64,000 bases of DNA from Paenibacillus sonchi (lineage in GTDB: Bacteria > Bacillota > Bacilli > Paenibacillales > Paenibacillaceae): the NCBI RefSeq assembly GCF_016772475.1, contig NZ_CP068595.1, forward strand, positions 6,324,001 to 6,388,000, written 5' to 3'. A model generated the notes under the pieces. The model saw only the letters and a list, made by a program, of their open reading frames with translations, was not told where the DNA came from and did no database searches. Both the position numbers and the translations under genes were made by a program. The first letter of the stretch is position 1; each line of letters begins with the position of its first letter. Positions 36,465 through 45,572 of this stretch are shown here, piece by piece.

Positions 36465-37445
36465 TTATAGAGCACCAACCACCGGATGCGGAACATACGG
36501 CTCTTCCAGCGAAGCGATTTCTTCGGGTGTTAGCGTGATGGACAGCGCGGCTGCCGCATCATCGAGATGGGTGCTTTTGGTAGCGCCGATAATGGGGGCG
36601 GTCACGGGTTCTTTCTGCAATAACCAGGCTAGGGCAACTTGAGCGCGTGGAACGCCGCGTTGTTCGGCGATTGCTGCAACCTGTTCTGCAATCAGGCGGT
36701 CAGTATTTGCCGTTGCATCGTATTTGGATTTCTGGACCTGGTCAGTCTCGGAGCGGTGTGTGGATTCGGACCAGTCCCGCGTCAATCTGCCAGAGGCCAG
36801 CGGGCTATAGGGAATGACAGCGATTTTTTCTTCCTTGCATAGCGGGAGCATCTCCCTCTCCTCTTCACGGTATAAGAGGTTCAAATGATTCTGCATCGAT
36901 ACGAACCGGGTCCATCCATGTTTTTCAGCAACATGCAGTGCCTTCAGGAACTGCCATGCGAACATGGCTGAAGCCCCAATGTATCTTGCCTTCCCGGCCT
37001 TAACTACATCATGCAGGGCTTCCATCGTCTCTTCGATCGGCGTATGGTGATCCCAGCGGTGAATCTGGTACAGGTCCACATAATCGGTTCCCAGCCGCTT
37101 CAGGCTTTTATCGATTTCACTCATGATCGCCTTCCGGGAAAGTCCGGCCCCATTAGGACCTTGATGCATACGGAAATGTACTTTCGTCGCCAGGACAATT
37201 TCATCCCGATGGGCATAATCCTTCAAAGCCCGGCCCACAATTTCCTCGCTTGTTCCATCTGAATATACGTTCGCCGTGTCAAAAAAATTGATACCCAGTT
37301 CAAGGGCTTGTTTGATAATAATACGACTGCGGTCTTCATCCAGTACCCAGGGATGGACCCATCGATCTGCTTCACCAAAGCTCATACAGCCCAGGCACAG
37401 CCGGGAGACATCCAGGCCCGTATTTCCAAGCTTTACAATTTCCAT
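36465..37445 (-). CDS. Aldo/keto reductase
   Basis: 326 residues with the AKR tetrad: Asp in NFFDTANVYSDG, Tyr55-region, Lys in VLATKVHFRM and His in LYQIHRWDHH, and the NADPH-binding C-terminal IIGATKSTHLDDA. It reduces aldehydes or ketones with NADPH; the extended GNTGLDVSRLCLGCMSFGE start puts it with the YhdN/AKR11-like group. GAGGA stands eight bases before ATG 37445. It has its own terminator. Confidence 0.94.
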   Translation of the reverse strand: MEIVKLGNTGLDVSRLCLGCMSFGEADRWVHPWVLDEDRSRIIIKQALELGINFFDTANVYSDGTSEEIVGRALKDYAHRDEIVLATKVHFRMHQGPNGAGLSRKAIMSEIDKSLKRLGTDYVDLYQIHRWDHHTPIEETMEALHDVVKAGKARYIGASAMFAWQFLKALHVAEKHGWTRFVSMQNHLNLLYREEEREMLPLCKEEKIAVIPYSPLASGRLTRDWSESTHRSETDQVQKSKYDATANTDRLIAEQVAAIAEQRGVPRAQVALAWLLQKEPVTAPIIGATKSTHLDDAAAALSITLTPEEIASLEEPYVPHPVVGAL

Positions 37446-37602
37446 TAGAGTTCCTCACTTTCCCGTTGAGATGTTTCCTTCTTAAAGCAGTTTACTCCTT
37501 AAAGTGAACTCTAAGGCAAGCATTTTAATAAATTCATAAATAGAGCGATTAGTGAAAATCTGCATTAAGATTTAAGGACCCGAAGCCAGCAACAGAAGAT
37601 TA

Positions 37603-37911
37603 TTAATTATCAGAATCAGCTTTCTTAAAAGCCAGACCCTCTTCCGCCAACGCTTGTCTGAGCTTCGGCATGGAGGATGGGCCAATTCCGTGCAGCTTCA
37701 AAATAGCCTTCTCGGTATAAGCGGAAAGCTCCTGCAGCGTTGCGATGCCCTCACGCTCCAGCGCCCGTCTCACCGGAGCGGCCAGCAGGGACATAAAACC
37801 ATCCTTCGGCTTCCGTTCCTGCTCACAGACCGGGCAGGCGGGACAATCTGATTTTTTACGGTAGGTATGCCCTTTCTCACAGGTCCTTAAGCTTCCTTGT
37901 TGATCTGGCAT
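37603..37911 (-). CDS. Small protein with zinc-ribbon-like Cys cluster and RNA-polymerase-alpha-CTD-like HhH
   Basis: 102 residues from ATG 37911. The N-terminus has CEKGHTYRKKSDCPACPVCE, a likely zinc site; the C-terminus VRRALEREGIATLQELSAYT and LKLHGIGPSSMPKLRQAL is the helix-hairpin-helix domain seen in RNA polymerase alpha C-termini. It probably binds DNA; function unknown. The long frame to 38145 overlaps the next gene and is not real. Confidence 0.82.
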   Translation of the reverse strand: MPDQQGSLRTCEKGHTYRKKSDCPACPVCEQERKPKDGFMSLLAAPVRRALEREGIATLQELSAYTEKAILKLHGIGPSSMPKLRQALAEEGLAFKKADSDN

Positions 37912-37943
37912 GGAAATCTTCCTCTCGTATTGGAGATAGGCTG

Positions 37944-38591
37944 CTATGATCCTAAAGCTTCCTTCGATCTGCCCAGCATTCTTAACCCGAGCAGGACCAG
38001 CCATGCGGAGAACACCAGCTGGCACACAACCATCAATGCGGTGCCAATCAGCCAGGAATAGGAGCTGACGAGCTCCAAGATCCCTGCCACGAGCCCTAAA
38101 TAGGCTACAGGCTTGCCCATTACACTTTTTCTGACTACAAAACACAATACGATGGCTGCTGCACCTAATATAAGAGCTGCAGAGTGCATACCCCCATAGT
38201 AGATGCTTAGAACAAGCTTGTAAATGTCTGGCGGGAGCTCAAGATCATACACCGGATAGACCAGCCGCCCCAGGATAATGACCAGGAATAGATGGACAGG
38301 GATGACAACCGCAAGCAGACCGCAGCCCAGCGATGCTTTGACAGGTTCCACTTTCACCAATAGCCGGTACACTGCAACAATTGAAGGGATCAACAATAAT
38401 GTGGCGAAGAACAACAATTCATCCGCCATGGATAGATTGAACCGCCATTCCCGCAGCCATGCCATCAGCTCTGCATCCGTAAGCGGGGGACTGGGCATGG
38501 GCAGAAGAAACAAATATTGGGCCAAAAAAAGTATGCCGGAAAGAATCAAGGCAATTCCACCGAACCTGATCACGCCGATGTTTTGCTTCAT
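37944..38591 (-). CDS. DUF4386-like membrane protein
   Basis: 215 residues with six hydrophobic helices and a short external loop after the first, resembling DUF4386-type proteins. Function unknown. The ribosome site is weak (AGAGCTGAAG). It ends 32 bases before the Zn/HhH gene, likely one transcript. Confidence 0.75.
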   Translation of the reverse strand: MKQNIGVIRFGGIALILSGILFLAQYLFLLPMPSPPLTDAELMAWLREWRFNLSMADELLFFATLLLIPSIVAVYRLLVKVEPVKASLGCGLLAVVIPVHLFLVIILGRLVYPVYDLELPPDIYKLVLSIYYGGMHSAALILGAAAIVLCFVVRKSVMGKPVAYLGLVAGILELVSSYSWLIGTALMVVCQLVFSAWLVLLGLRMLGRSKEALGS

Positions 38592-38674
38592 ATGACTTCA
38601 GCTCTTTTCCATAATAATCAATCGTTCGCTTATTATTATTTCATAATATCCTTTATAGGAAAATGCTGTACATT

Positions 38675-38690
38675 TTGCGTGACCGCGCAA
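38675..38690. promoter_or_regulatory. ComA-box-like dyad upstream of the CPBP-kinase-regulator operon
   Basis: TTGCGTGACCGCGCAA has the 16-base layout of the Bacillus ComA box (TTGCGG-N4-CCGCAA) with 5-base perfect outer arms; with flanks the arms extend to TTTTGCG/CGCAAAA. It lies 108 bases before the first gene of an operon that encodes a ComA-like regulator. Confidence 0.6.
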
Positions 38691-38798
38691 AAATAAGGCG
38701 TGACTCCCCTCGAATACGGCGCAGGATACGGATACCGGAATATCAGCCGTATGCTATTCTCCTTGTGACCACATTACCTGGCACAAGGAGCGTTCGTT

Positions 38799-39602
38799 AT
38801 GACAACCCATTGGACCCGTAGAGTTACCGCCTTTTTTGTAAATCGTGACCCTGAATATGAAAGTTTTCTTCGCCAGCATCAAGCAGCCAGCCGCCGAAGC
38901 ATTCTGTTTTATTTATCCTGCGCCATCCTGCCCGGCTTCTTGGCGTATTTGCTGATCTATCCGCTCCGCCCCCGGCTCATGGAACTCACAGGTCTATCCA
39001 GTCACTACATCCAGTTTCTTGTGCTGGCTGTGATGGCCAGCGGATGGCATATTTTTTTTCCATTATTCATGCTAAAATTTGTGGATAAGCTGACCTGGAA
39101 GCAGACGTTTACATATCTCGGATTCCGAAAAGGGGATGCCAAGGGGCTTCTCGTGATTCTTCCAATAATCACTATTATTTTCACCGTCCTCTCCCTGCCC
39201 TATATGAAATGGATGTTCCCGCCCTTGTCCGCCTTCTTGGATTCTATACCCGCGCTGCGGATGGGAGAATGGCATATCTATCATCAAGGCTACTATGATT
39301 TTCCCTGGCCGCTCTTGGTAATCGGGCTGATTGGGAATTTTATCGGAGAGGAAATGTATTTCCGCGGATTTTTGCTGAAGAAGATCGGCCGCCTCCGCTT
39401 TGACTGGCTGATTGTCAGTGTGCTGTTCCAGTTTTATCACATGTGGCAAGCGCCGATGAATTGGGCTTTTATTCCGCTCGCCGTAGTGATTCCTTGTGAG
39501 ATTCTGGTGAAGCTGCGCAAGAACTTGTATGGAGCTATTTTATTTCATATCTACATCAACACCGTCTGGGGTGCAGTTACGCTTTATCTCGTTGGCGTAT
39601 AA
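38799..39602 (+). CDS. CPBP family intramembrane metalloprotease
   Basis: 267 residues, about seven helices, with the Abi/CPBP motifs GEEMYFRGFLL (EExxxR, near 185), FQFYHMW (FxxxH, near 210) and HIYINTVWG. These proteases cleave or mature peptides and prenylated proteins; bacteriocin-linked members act in immunity. AAGGAG lies eight bases before the ATG. It is the first gene of an operon with a ComP-like kinase and ComA-like regulator, where Bacillus carries comQ and comX. Confidence 0.9.
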   Translation: MTTHWTRRVTAFFVNRDPEYESFLRQHQAASRRSILFYLSCAILPGFLAYLLIYPLRPRLMELTGLSSHYIQFLVLAVMASGWHIFFPLFMLKFVDKLTWKQTFTYLGFRKGDAKGLLVILPIITIIFTVLSLPYMKWMFPPLSAFLDSIPALRMGEWHIYHQGYYDFPWPLLVIGLIGNFIGEEMYFRGFLLKKIGRLRFDWLIVSVLFQFYHMWQAPMNWAFIPLAVVIPCEILVKLRKNLYGAILFHIYINTVWGAVTLYLVGV

Positions 39603-39633
39603 TTCTGAAAGATGAACGAAAGAGGAAATGCTC

Positions 39634-41976
39634 ATGTATCCGAACCGTAGAAAGCCCGCTTTACTCGCCGCAACGCTTGCCGCTTTTTTTCTACTCATAG
39701 CCGTGTATGTTCACCGGGAGACGATTCAGCATCCCTATATTGGAGCAGTCCTGGGGCGCGGCGAAGCAGGCTGGCGGGTAATCCGCGTGGACCCTTCAGG
39801 CAAAGCAGCGCTGGGACAAGTGCAGCAGGGAGACCGGATGGTGTCCGTTGACGGCATTGCCGCCGAAGCCAAGTACACAGGCCACACCCAAACCTCCCTC
39901 ACCAATGTCAGCACGGCGACCCTCCTGCACAGGGATGGTTCGGTCTATGAATTGCAATTTACAGCATCGAACACCGACGTTTGGAAAAGCCTGTTTTCCA
40001 TGCTGCTTGAAGTATTGCTGCTCTCCATTTCCTGGCTGGCCTACCGGGCAAATCCCGGCTCCTCCACGGTGCGCAAGTTCTCTCTTATGAATTATGTCAT
40101 GGCACTGGTTATTCTGGCCGTGTATTCAACAGAGATGGCTGTATCGAATTGGATTCTTGCCCTCTCTTCTCTCTGGCTGCCTTATTTGCTTTTTTCTTTC
40201 TGCGTATCGTTTGTGCTGCGTGCTGTACCCCGGACCTGGGCAAGGGCGCTGACCGCATTCCGGGTGCTTAGTGTGCTGCTCTCCTGCTGTGCCCTCTGGG
40301 CGGTAGCTCAGCCTCAGATTCCCGGCTGGTTCCGGGGAACACTCCATCTTGTCCTTCTGCTGGTGCTGCTGCTGCTCCTGTTGACAGTCGCATTATATTG
40401 GAGATCATTGGACAGGGTAGAGAAAAACCATGCGTTAGTCCTCGCTGCCGGACTGGTCACCAGCCTTCTGCCTTTTCTGTTGCTGTATGCCCTCCCGAAT
40501 ATATGGGGTGACAGGTATGTTATTGCCCCTGAGTATGCCCTCATCGGCCTCGTACCGCTGTCTGTTATTCTCCTGTATATTTTGAACAAACGGAGCATGT
40601 TGGACATGCAGTTGTACCTGCCCCGCCTGTTCATTCATACTGTCTACTTCGGAGGCGTATTTGTACTGTTGGCTCTGGCGCACCTGGTCAGGGATCCCTT
40701 TGGAGTCTCCGGTTTATTTATCTGCTTCGTTGCCGGAACCTGGGTGTACCGGAACCTTGTCCAAAGGTCGAAGAGGCACGCAGAGGGACGGAAAAAATGG
40801 CTGGAACACCAAACCTATAAACTCTCGATTCAAGCAGCAAGCAAGCGGAATATTCAGGATATTCTCAGTATGATGGGTGAAATGCTGCACCATATTGTAG
40901 ATGTGGAAGGGATTGTTATGGTTTGGCAGGAGGCTCAAGATAAGCAGCCGATCTTTCATGGTACAAAGAAATACGGGGATATGGTGCACGGGAATCCCGC
41001 AACCGGACAAGACAACCGCTTATTGGATCGAAGCCATTGGGTACGAACCTATGATTTTGAACATGTGGTTTCTCTTGCCGGCGGGGAGGAAAATGCCGGA
41101 GAAGGCTATCTGTGCGTGGGACCCAAACGGAATCTGTCCATGTTCTCCGCCGAGGAGAAGCAGTTGATTGAAGAGGTTGGCCATGAATGCGTCCGGCTGC
41201 TCCTGAATGCTGGGCTGTTGTCTGGAATATACAAGGAATTTCTACATACTAAGGAGCAAAATGCAGCGTATAAGCGTGATGTCAGCGGCATCCGCGCAGC
41301 GAATTACCTGCTGCTGGAAGCCCAGCAAGCTGAACGTATCCGCCTCTCGTACCGTCTGCACGATCATCTGCTTCAGAACCTGATCTTCTTGTCCCGGGAC
41401 TTGGAGGAGCTGGCCGATCAGGGAACGGTGAACGCCAGGCGTATGGCTTCCTGGCTCAAGTGCCTGTACACTTCGCAGCAGGAAATCCGGCAGCTGTGCG
41501 ATGAACTGTATCCCCACATCGTAGACAAAGCCGATTTGGAAGCCTCCCTGCTTTGGCTGCTGCGGACTGTCAAAGAGCAGAGCGGGCTTAACGTATCGCT
41601 TGATTATCGCTGGGGCGGCGAAACCCCGCCCGACTCCATCTTAAAATCCAACCTGTTCCGGATCATACGCGAACTGGTTCTTAATGTACAAAAACATGCC
41701 GAAGCCAGTCAGCTCGATATCCGCTTCATACATATACCGGCAGAAGGCATATGCTGCACCGTCAGCGATAATGGCAAAGGTTTTGACGCCACCGCTTTTT
41801 CAGAACAGAGCAGCTTTATGAATGGCAGTCATCTCGGACTCATCTCCGTCAGCAGCCAGATCGGGCATTTGGGCGGCGAGCTGGACATCCAGTCCAGGCC
41901 CGGAAAAGGGGCCGTGATCACCATACGGCTTCGGCCGCAGCATTACAACTCCCAGGAGGTACAACAATATGGATGA
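39634..41976 (+). CDS. ComP-like membrane histidine kinase (NarL-type)
   Basis: 780 residues from ATG 39634 (GAGGA nine bases upstream; ATG 39628 is too close). One helix (about 12-29), an external PDZ-like stretch GWRVIRVDPSGKAALGQVQQ, then about eight more helices (115-345), a GAF-like region, a HisKA_3 motif LSYRLHDHLLQNLIFLSRDL and the ATPase with NVQKHAEA, DNGKGF and GSHLGL. This layout matches ComP, the quorum-sensing kinase. It is coupled to the regulator gene by an eight-base overlap. Confidence 0.9.
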   Translation: MYPNRRKPALLAATLAAFFLLIAVYVHRETIQHPYIGAVLGRGEAGWRVIRVDPSGKAALGQVQQGDRMVSVDGIAAEAKYTGHTQTSLTNVSTATLLHRDGSVYELQFTASNTDVWKSLFSMLLEVLLLSISWLAYRANPGSSTVRKFSLMNYVMALVILAVYSTEMAVSNWILALSSLWLPYLLFSFCVSFVLRAVPRTWARALTAFRVLSVLLSCCALWAVAQPQIPGWFRGTLHLVLLLVLLLLLLTVALYWRSLDRVEKNHALVLAAGLVTSLLPFLLLYALPNIWGDRYVIAPEYALIGLVPLSVILLYILNKRSMLDMQLYLPRLFIHTVYFGGVFVLLALAHLVRDPFGVSGLFICFVAGTWVYRNLVQRSKRHAEGRKKWLEHQTYKLSIQAASKRNIQDILSMMGEMLHHIVDVEGIVMVWQEAQDKQPIFHGTKKYGDMVHGNPATGQDNRLLDRSHWVRTYDFEHVVSLAGGEENAGEGYLCVGPKRNLSMFSAEEKQLIEEVGHECVRLLLNAGLLSGIYKEFLHTKEQNAAYKRDVSGIRAANYLLLEAQQAERIRLSYRLHDHLLQNLIFLSRDLEELADQGTVNARRMASWLKCLYTSQQEIRQLCDELYPHIVDKADLEASLLWLLRTVKEQSGLNVSLDYRWGGETPPDSILKSNLFRIIRELVLNVQKHAEASQLDIRFIHIPAEGICCTVSDNGKGFDATAFSEQSSFMNGSHLGLISVSSQIGHLGGELDIQSRPGKGAVITIRLRPQHYNSQEVQQYG

Positions 41977-42592
41977 CAGTATCCGGGTTATATTAATCGA
42001 TGATCATCCCTTGGTTATGGATTCATTGCGAGCCCGCTTGGAGCAGGAACAGGATATCCGTGTGATTGAAGCCTTTGCGGACCCGCGGCACCTGCTGGAG
42101 CAAATCGGTGTTTTGAAGCCGGATGTGCTGGTCCTTGATGTGTCTCTGCCCCACCTGGATGGCTTCAGTCTGGCCAAATTATTGAAAAAGGATTATGGCT
42201 CCTCTCTAAAAATTATTATGCTGTCGGGTTATACCTACGATGAATTTTACCGCAAGGCTTACGAGCTTGGGGTGAACGCTTATTTGTCCAAGCAAGCTTC
42301 CTATGCGCAGATTATAAATGCAATAAGGCAGAGTATGTCCGGACATCTGCTGGTCCCGGAACGGATATTCAACACTACTGCACAAGACAAACTTACGCCG
42401 GTGGAACGGGAAGTGCTGCTGCGGGTGGCCAGAGAAATGAACAACCGGGAGATTGCCCGGGACCTCGCGATCAGCCAGCGAACCGTTGAATATCACCTGA
42501 CAGCCATTCTTCAGAAGCTGGGGGTGAAGTCGCGGGTTGGCGCTGTCGCCAAAGGTTATGAATTGGGGATCTTGGGGCCTTCCCTGCTATGA
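41969..42592 (+). CDS. ComA-like NarL-family response regulator
   Basis: 207 residues. Receiver with IDDHPLVMDSLRARL, phospho-Asp in VLVLDVSLPHLDG (~55), Ser in IIMLSGYTY and Lys in AYLSKQAS; LuxR-type helix-turn-helix LTPVEREVLLRVAREMNNRE followed by RTVEYHLTAILQKLGVKSR. It is the natural partner of the kinase. A ComA-box-like dyad upstream of the operon would allow self-activation (inference). Confidence 0.94.
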   Translation: MDDSIRVILIDDHPLVMDSLRARLEQEQDIRVIEAFADPRHLLEQIGVLKPDVLVLDVSLPHLDGFSLAKLLKKDYGSSLKIIMLSGYTYDEFYRKAYELGVNAYLSKQASYAQIINAIRQSMSGHLLVPERIFNTTAQDKLTPVEREVLLRVAREMNNREIARDLAISQRTVEYHLTAILQKLGVKSRVGAVAKGYELGILGPSLL

Positions 42593-42599
42593 ATCCTCA

Positions 42600-43724
42600 T
42601 CATTTACTTAGTGCTTGCATCCGTTCAAGTTCAGGCCCCAGCTTCACGAGCAGCGTGGCAATCAGTGCGATCAGGAAGCCTGCCGTGCAGGCAATCAGGA
42701 AGCCGCCGAACCCGTCTCCCAGGTAGGCGGGCAAGGTTGCCAGTCCCGGAAAAGCGAAAGAGATCGCAGACGAGCCAAACATCCCGGCCATTCCGCCGCC
42801 GATGGCTCCGGCACAGCAGACGGCAATCATCGGCTTGCGCATAGGCAAATTCACACCGAACATTGCAGGCTCGGTGACTCCGAATAAAGCGGAGATGGAG
42901 GCGGATAAGCTTAAGGTTTTGAACTTCTTGTCTTTGGCTTTGAAGAAAACCGCGAGCGCCGCCCCCGCCTGCGCAAAGGCAGCCGGGCCCATCAGGGCCA
43001 GAATGGTATCGTAACCGATCAAGTTGATATTGTTGATCGCCAGGGGCACCAGACTCCAGTGCAAGCCAAAGATAACCATCGGCTGAATCATTGCGCCCAG
43101 AACTATTCCCGCTCCAACCGGACTGAAATGATACACCAGGTGGTAGCCTTGGGCGAGCACGTCCCCGGCAAGCGAGCCCGCCGGCCCGAACACCAGCAGC
43201 GTAGCAGATGACACCACAACTATCGAGATCAAAGGAGTGAAGAACTCCCGAATGACCTCGGGCAATACTTTGATGCAGATACGTTCGACATATACCAGAA
43301 AGCCTACTGCGAGAATGATGGGAATGGCACTCGCCGGATAATTGACGGAAGTCACTCCCATGCCGAACAACCTTATCGTCTCATGGTCTGCAAACCGGGT
43401 GGTCAGACTCGGGTACAGCAGCACCCCGGCAATCACAACGGCGGTATAAGGATTGGCCTTGAATTTACGGGCTGCTGTATACGCCAGAAGCATAGGAAGA
43501 TAGTAGAACAGACTGTCCGCCATCGCGTTCAGCACAGTATAAGTACCCTCCGTTGTGCTGACCAGCTTCAGCGCCGCCGCACCGGCCAATAGCCCTTTCA
43601 TAATGCCCGCCGCGCTCAGAATATTGACAATTGGAAGAAAGATGCCGGAGATACCGTCAATAATGATATTGACCGCACTCCTTTTTGACTGCTCTACAGA
43701 CGTTTCCTGATTATGTACTTCCAT
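42600..43724 (-). CDS. PTS EIIC-type sugar permease without EIIB/EIIA
   Basis: 374 residues with the EIIC-Glc/sucrose/beta-glucoside fold: GIMKGLLAGAAAL, LFYYLPMLLAYTAARKF, the substrate loop FGLHWSLVPLAINNI and the hallmark SALFGVTEPAMFGVNLP. Complete members carry EIIB with its phospho-Cys at the N-terminus and often EIIA at the C-terminus; both are absent here and not in the flanks. It may use EIIB supplied elsewhere. ATG 43724 follows AGGGGG closely. It stops eight bases after the ComA-like gene ends on the other strand. Confidence 0.9.
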   Translation of the reverse strand: MEVHNQETSVEQSKRSAVNIIIDGISGIFLPIVNILSAAGIMKGLLAGAAALKLVSTTEGTYTVLNAMADSLFYYLPMLLAYTAARKFKANPYTAVVIAGVLLYPSLTTRFADHETIRLFGMGVTSVNYPASAIPIILAVGFLVYVERICIKVLPEVIREFFTPLISIVVVSSATLLVFGPAGSLAGDVLAQGYHLVYHFSPVGAGIVLGAMIQPMVIFGLHWSLVPLAINNINLIGYDTILALMGPAAFAQAGAALAVFFKAKDKKFKTLSLSASISALFGVTEPAMFGVNLPMRKPMIAVCCAGAIGGGMAGMFGSSAISFAFPGLATLPAYLGDGFGGFLIACTAGFLIALIATLLVKLGPELERMQALSK

Positions 43725-43786
43725 AATTTCCCCCTGCACTCTTTGCTTTATATGTGGCCGGACTTCCCGTATAACTCAACACAAAT

Positions 43787-43830
43787 GACCCGTAAGAAGG
43801 TCACTTGTTCAAGCCTTCCTCTTACGGGTC
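43787..43830 (-). terminator. Terminator of the ABC-F gene
   Basis: Long stem with perfect arms GACCCGTAAGA and TCTTACGGGTC between the ABC-F stop and the EIIC start. The T-tract is short, so it may leak. Confidence 0.7.
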
Positions 43831-43859
43831 ACCGTCCAGACCAGCCTTATTGCCAGCCG

Positions 43860-45416
43860 TTAAAACACTTTCGTCGTCCAAGACTCGCAGTTCCATGTAT
43901 CCGTTACGATATCGCGGTAAAATTCGGGTTCGTGGGAGATTAGCAAAATGCTGCCCTTATACGCCTTAAGCGCACGCTGCAGCTCGTCCTTCGCATCCAC
44001 ATCGAGATGGTTGGTCGGTTCGTCCAGCACAAGCAGATTCGTCTCGCGGTTGATGAGTTTGCACAGACGGACTTTGGCTTTCTCGCCGCCGCTCAGGACC
44101 GCAATCTTGCTCTCAATATGCTGGGTCGTCAGACCGCATTTGGCAAGTGCCGCCCGAATTTCAAATTGCGTAAAGGACGGGAACTCCGCCCAAATCTCTT
44201 CAATACAGGTATTGTAGTTCGTTCCCTTGATTTCCTGCTCGAAATAACCGGTTTCCAGCAGGTCGCCGAGTCTGGCTGAACCAGAAATCGCCGGAATTTG
44301 GCCGAGAATGCTGCGCAGCAGCGTGGTCTTACCGATCCCGTTGGCACCGACAAGCGCAATTTTTTGTCCGCGTTCCATTTGCAGGTTCAGCGGTCTGGAC
44401 AGCGGGGAATCGTAGCCGATCACGAGATCTTTGGTTTCAAAAATCAGCTTGCCGGAAGTGCGCGCGGCCTTGAAGTTGAATTGCGGCTTCGGTTTCTCCC
44501 TGGCGAGCTCGATAACCTCCATCTTGTCCAGCTTCTTCTGCCGGGACATCGCCATATTCCGCGTAGCCACGCTGGCTTTGTTCCGCGCAACGAAGTCCTT
44601 CAGATCGGCAATTTCCTGCTGCTGACGTTTAAAGGCGGATTCAAGCTGCGACTTTTTCGCCTCGTACACCTGCTGGAAATACTCGTAATCCCCCACATAC
44701 CGCGTCAGCGATTGATTCTCCATGTGGTAGATCAGGTTGATGACGCTGTTCAGGAATGGAATGTCATGTGAAATCAAAATGAAGGCATTTTCGTATTCCT
44801 GCAAATAGCGCTTTAGCCATACGATATGCTGCTCATCGAGATAGTTCGTAGGTTCGTCAAGCAGCAATATGTCCGGTTTCTCCAGCAGCAGTTTGGCCAG
44901 GAGTACCTTGGTCCGTTGACCTCCGCTGAGATCATGCACATCCTTATCTAAACCGATGTCCGTAAGACCCAGCCCGCGGGCAGTTTCGTCGATTTTGGCG
45001 TCGATCATATAGAAATCCTGGCTTGTCAGTGTGTCCTGAATCGTTCCGACATCCTCCAGCAGCTGTTCCAGTTCCTCTGGGGACACATCTCCCATTCTGC
45101 CGTACATGTCGTTCATCTCTTGCTCCATATCGAAGAGATATTGAAACGCCCCGCGCAGAACATCGCGAATCGATTGTCCCTTCGTCAGCACCGCATGCTG
45201 GTCCAAGTAGCCCGCCCGCATCCGTTTTGCCCATTCGACTTTGCCTTCGTCCGGCTGGAGTTTGCCCGTAATGATGTTCATGAAGGTGGATTTCCCTTCA
45301 CCGTTTGCGCCGATCAGGCCGATATGTTCGCCTTTTAGCAGGCGGAAGGATACATCGCTGAAAATCGCGCGGTCGCCAAACCCGTGACTCAGCCGTTCTA
45401 CATTTAGTATACTCAT
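43860..45416 (-). CDS. ABC-F ATPase (YbiT-like)
   Basis: 518 residues with two ABC domains and no membrane segment. Walker A GANGEGKST (~37) and GANGIGKTT (~355), signatures LSGGQRTKV and LSGGEKAKV, Walker B LLLDEPTN and LVLDEPTN, and a linker (250-310) that reaches the ribosome E/P site. ABC-F proteins rescue stalled ribosomes; some confer antibiotic resistance, but this one looks like a housekeeping YbiT type. AAGGTG lies before ATG 45416. Confidence 0.93.
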   Translation of the reverse strand: MSILNVERLSHGFGDRAIFSDVSFRLLKGEHIGLIGANGEGKSTFMNIITGKLQPDEGKVEWAKRMRAGYLDQHAVLTKGQSIRDVLRGAFQYLFDMEQEMNDMYGRMGDVSPEELEQLLEDVGTIQDTLTSQDFYMIDAKIDETARGLGLTDIGLDKDVHDLSGGQRTKVLLAKLLLEKPDILLLDEPTNYLDEQHIVWLKRYLQEYENAFILISHDIPFLNSVINLIYHMENQSLTRYVGDYEYFQQVYEAKKSQLESAFKRQQQEIADLKDFVARNKASVATRNMAMSRQKKLDKMEVIELAREKPKPQFNFKAARTSGKLIFETKDLVIGYDSPLSRPLNLQMERGQKIALVGANGIGKTTLLRSILGQIPAISGSARLGDLLETGYFEQEIKGTNYNTCIEEIWAEFPSFTQFEIRAALAKCGLTTQHIESKIAVLSGGEKAKVRLCKLINRETNLLVLDEPTNHLDVDAKDELQRALKAYKGSILLISHEPEFYRDIVTDTWNCESWTTKVF

Positions 45417-45454
45417 GAGTTAAACACCTTTTCCTTTATACAGTATCTCGTCAT

Positions 45455-45572
45455 ATTTTGAACCTCTTATGGCTAGAGCCACAAGATTCTTGGGTAGTCC
45501 GTTCTACTGAACAGAATGAGTACAGGATGTACCACCAAGCTATCCCTGTCGTTCCGACAGTTTGTGTAATCA
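45455..45572 (-). ncRNA. Probable reRNA/omegaRNA and right end of a TnpB element
   Basis: Directly after the tnpB stop the minus strand folds into successive hairpins, including a perfect CTGTCG/CGACAG (45546-45560) and CTTGTGGCT/AGCCATAAG near 45465-45485. In IS200/IS605 elements the right end is transcribed as the guide RNA for TnpB, and the guide is the flanking sequence. The end is estimated near 45455; the guide would then be the start of the ABC-F leader. Confidence 0.5.

Noticed and set aside
38664..38828. 54-codon plus frame starting ATGCTGTACATT upstream of the CPBP gene, considered as a pheromone gene
   Set aside because: GGA lies too close to the ATG, the peptide is Arg-rich without an export signal, and it runs over the CPBP start.
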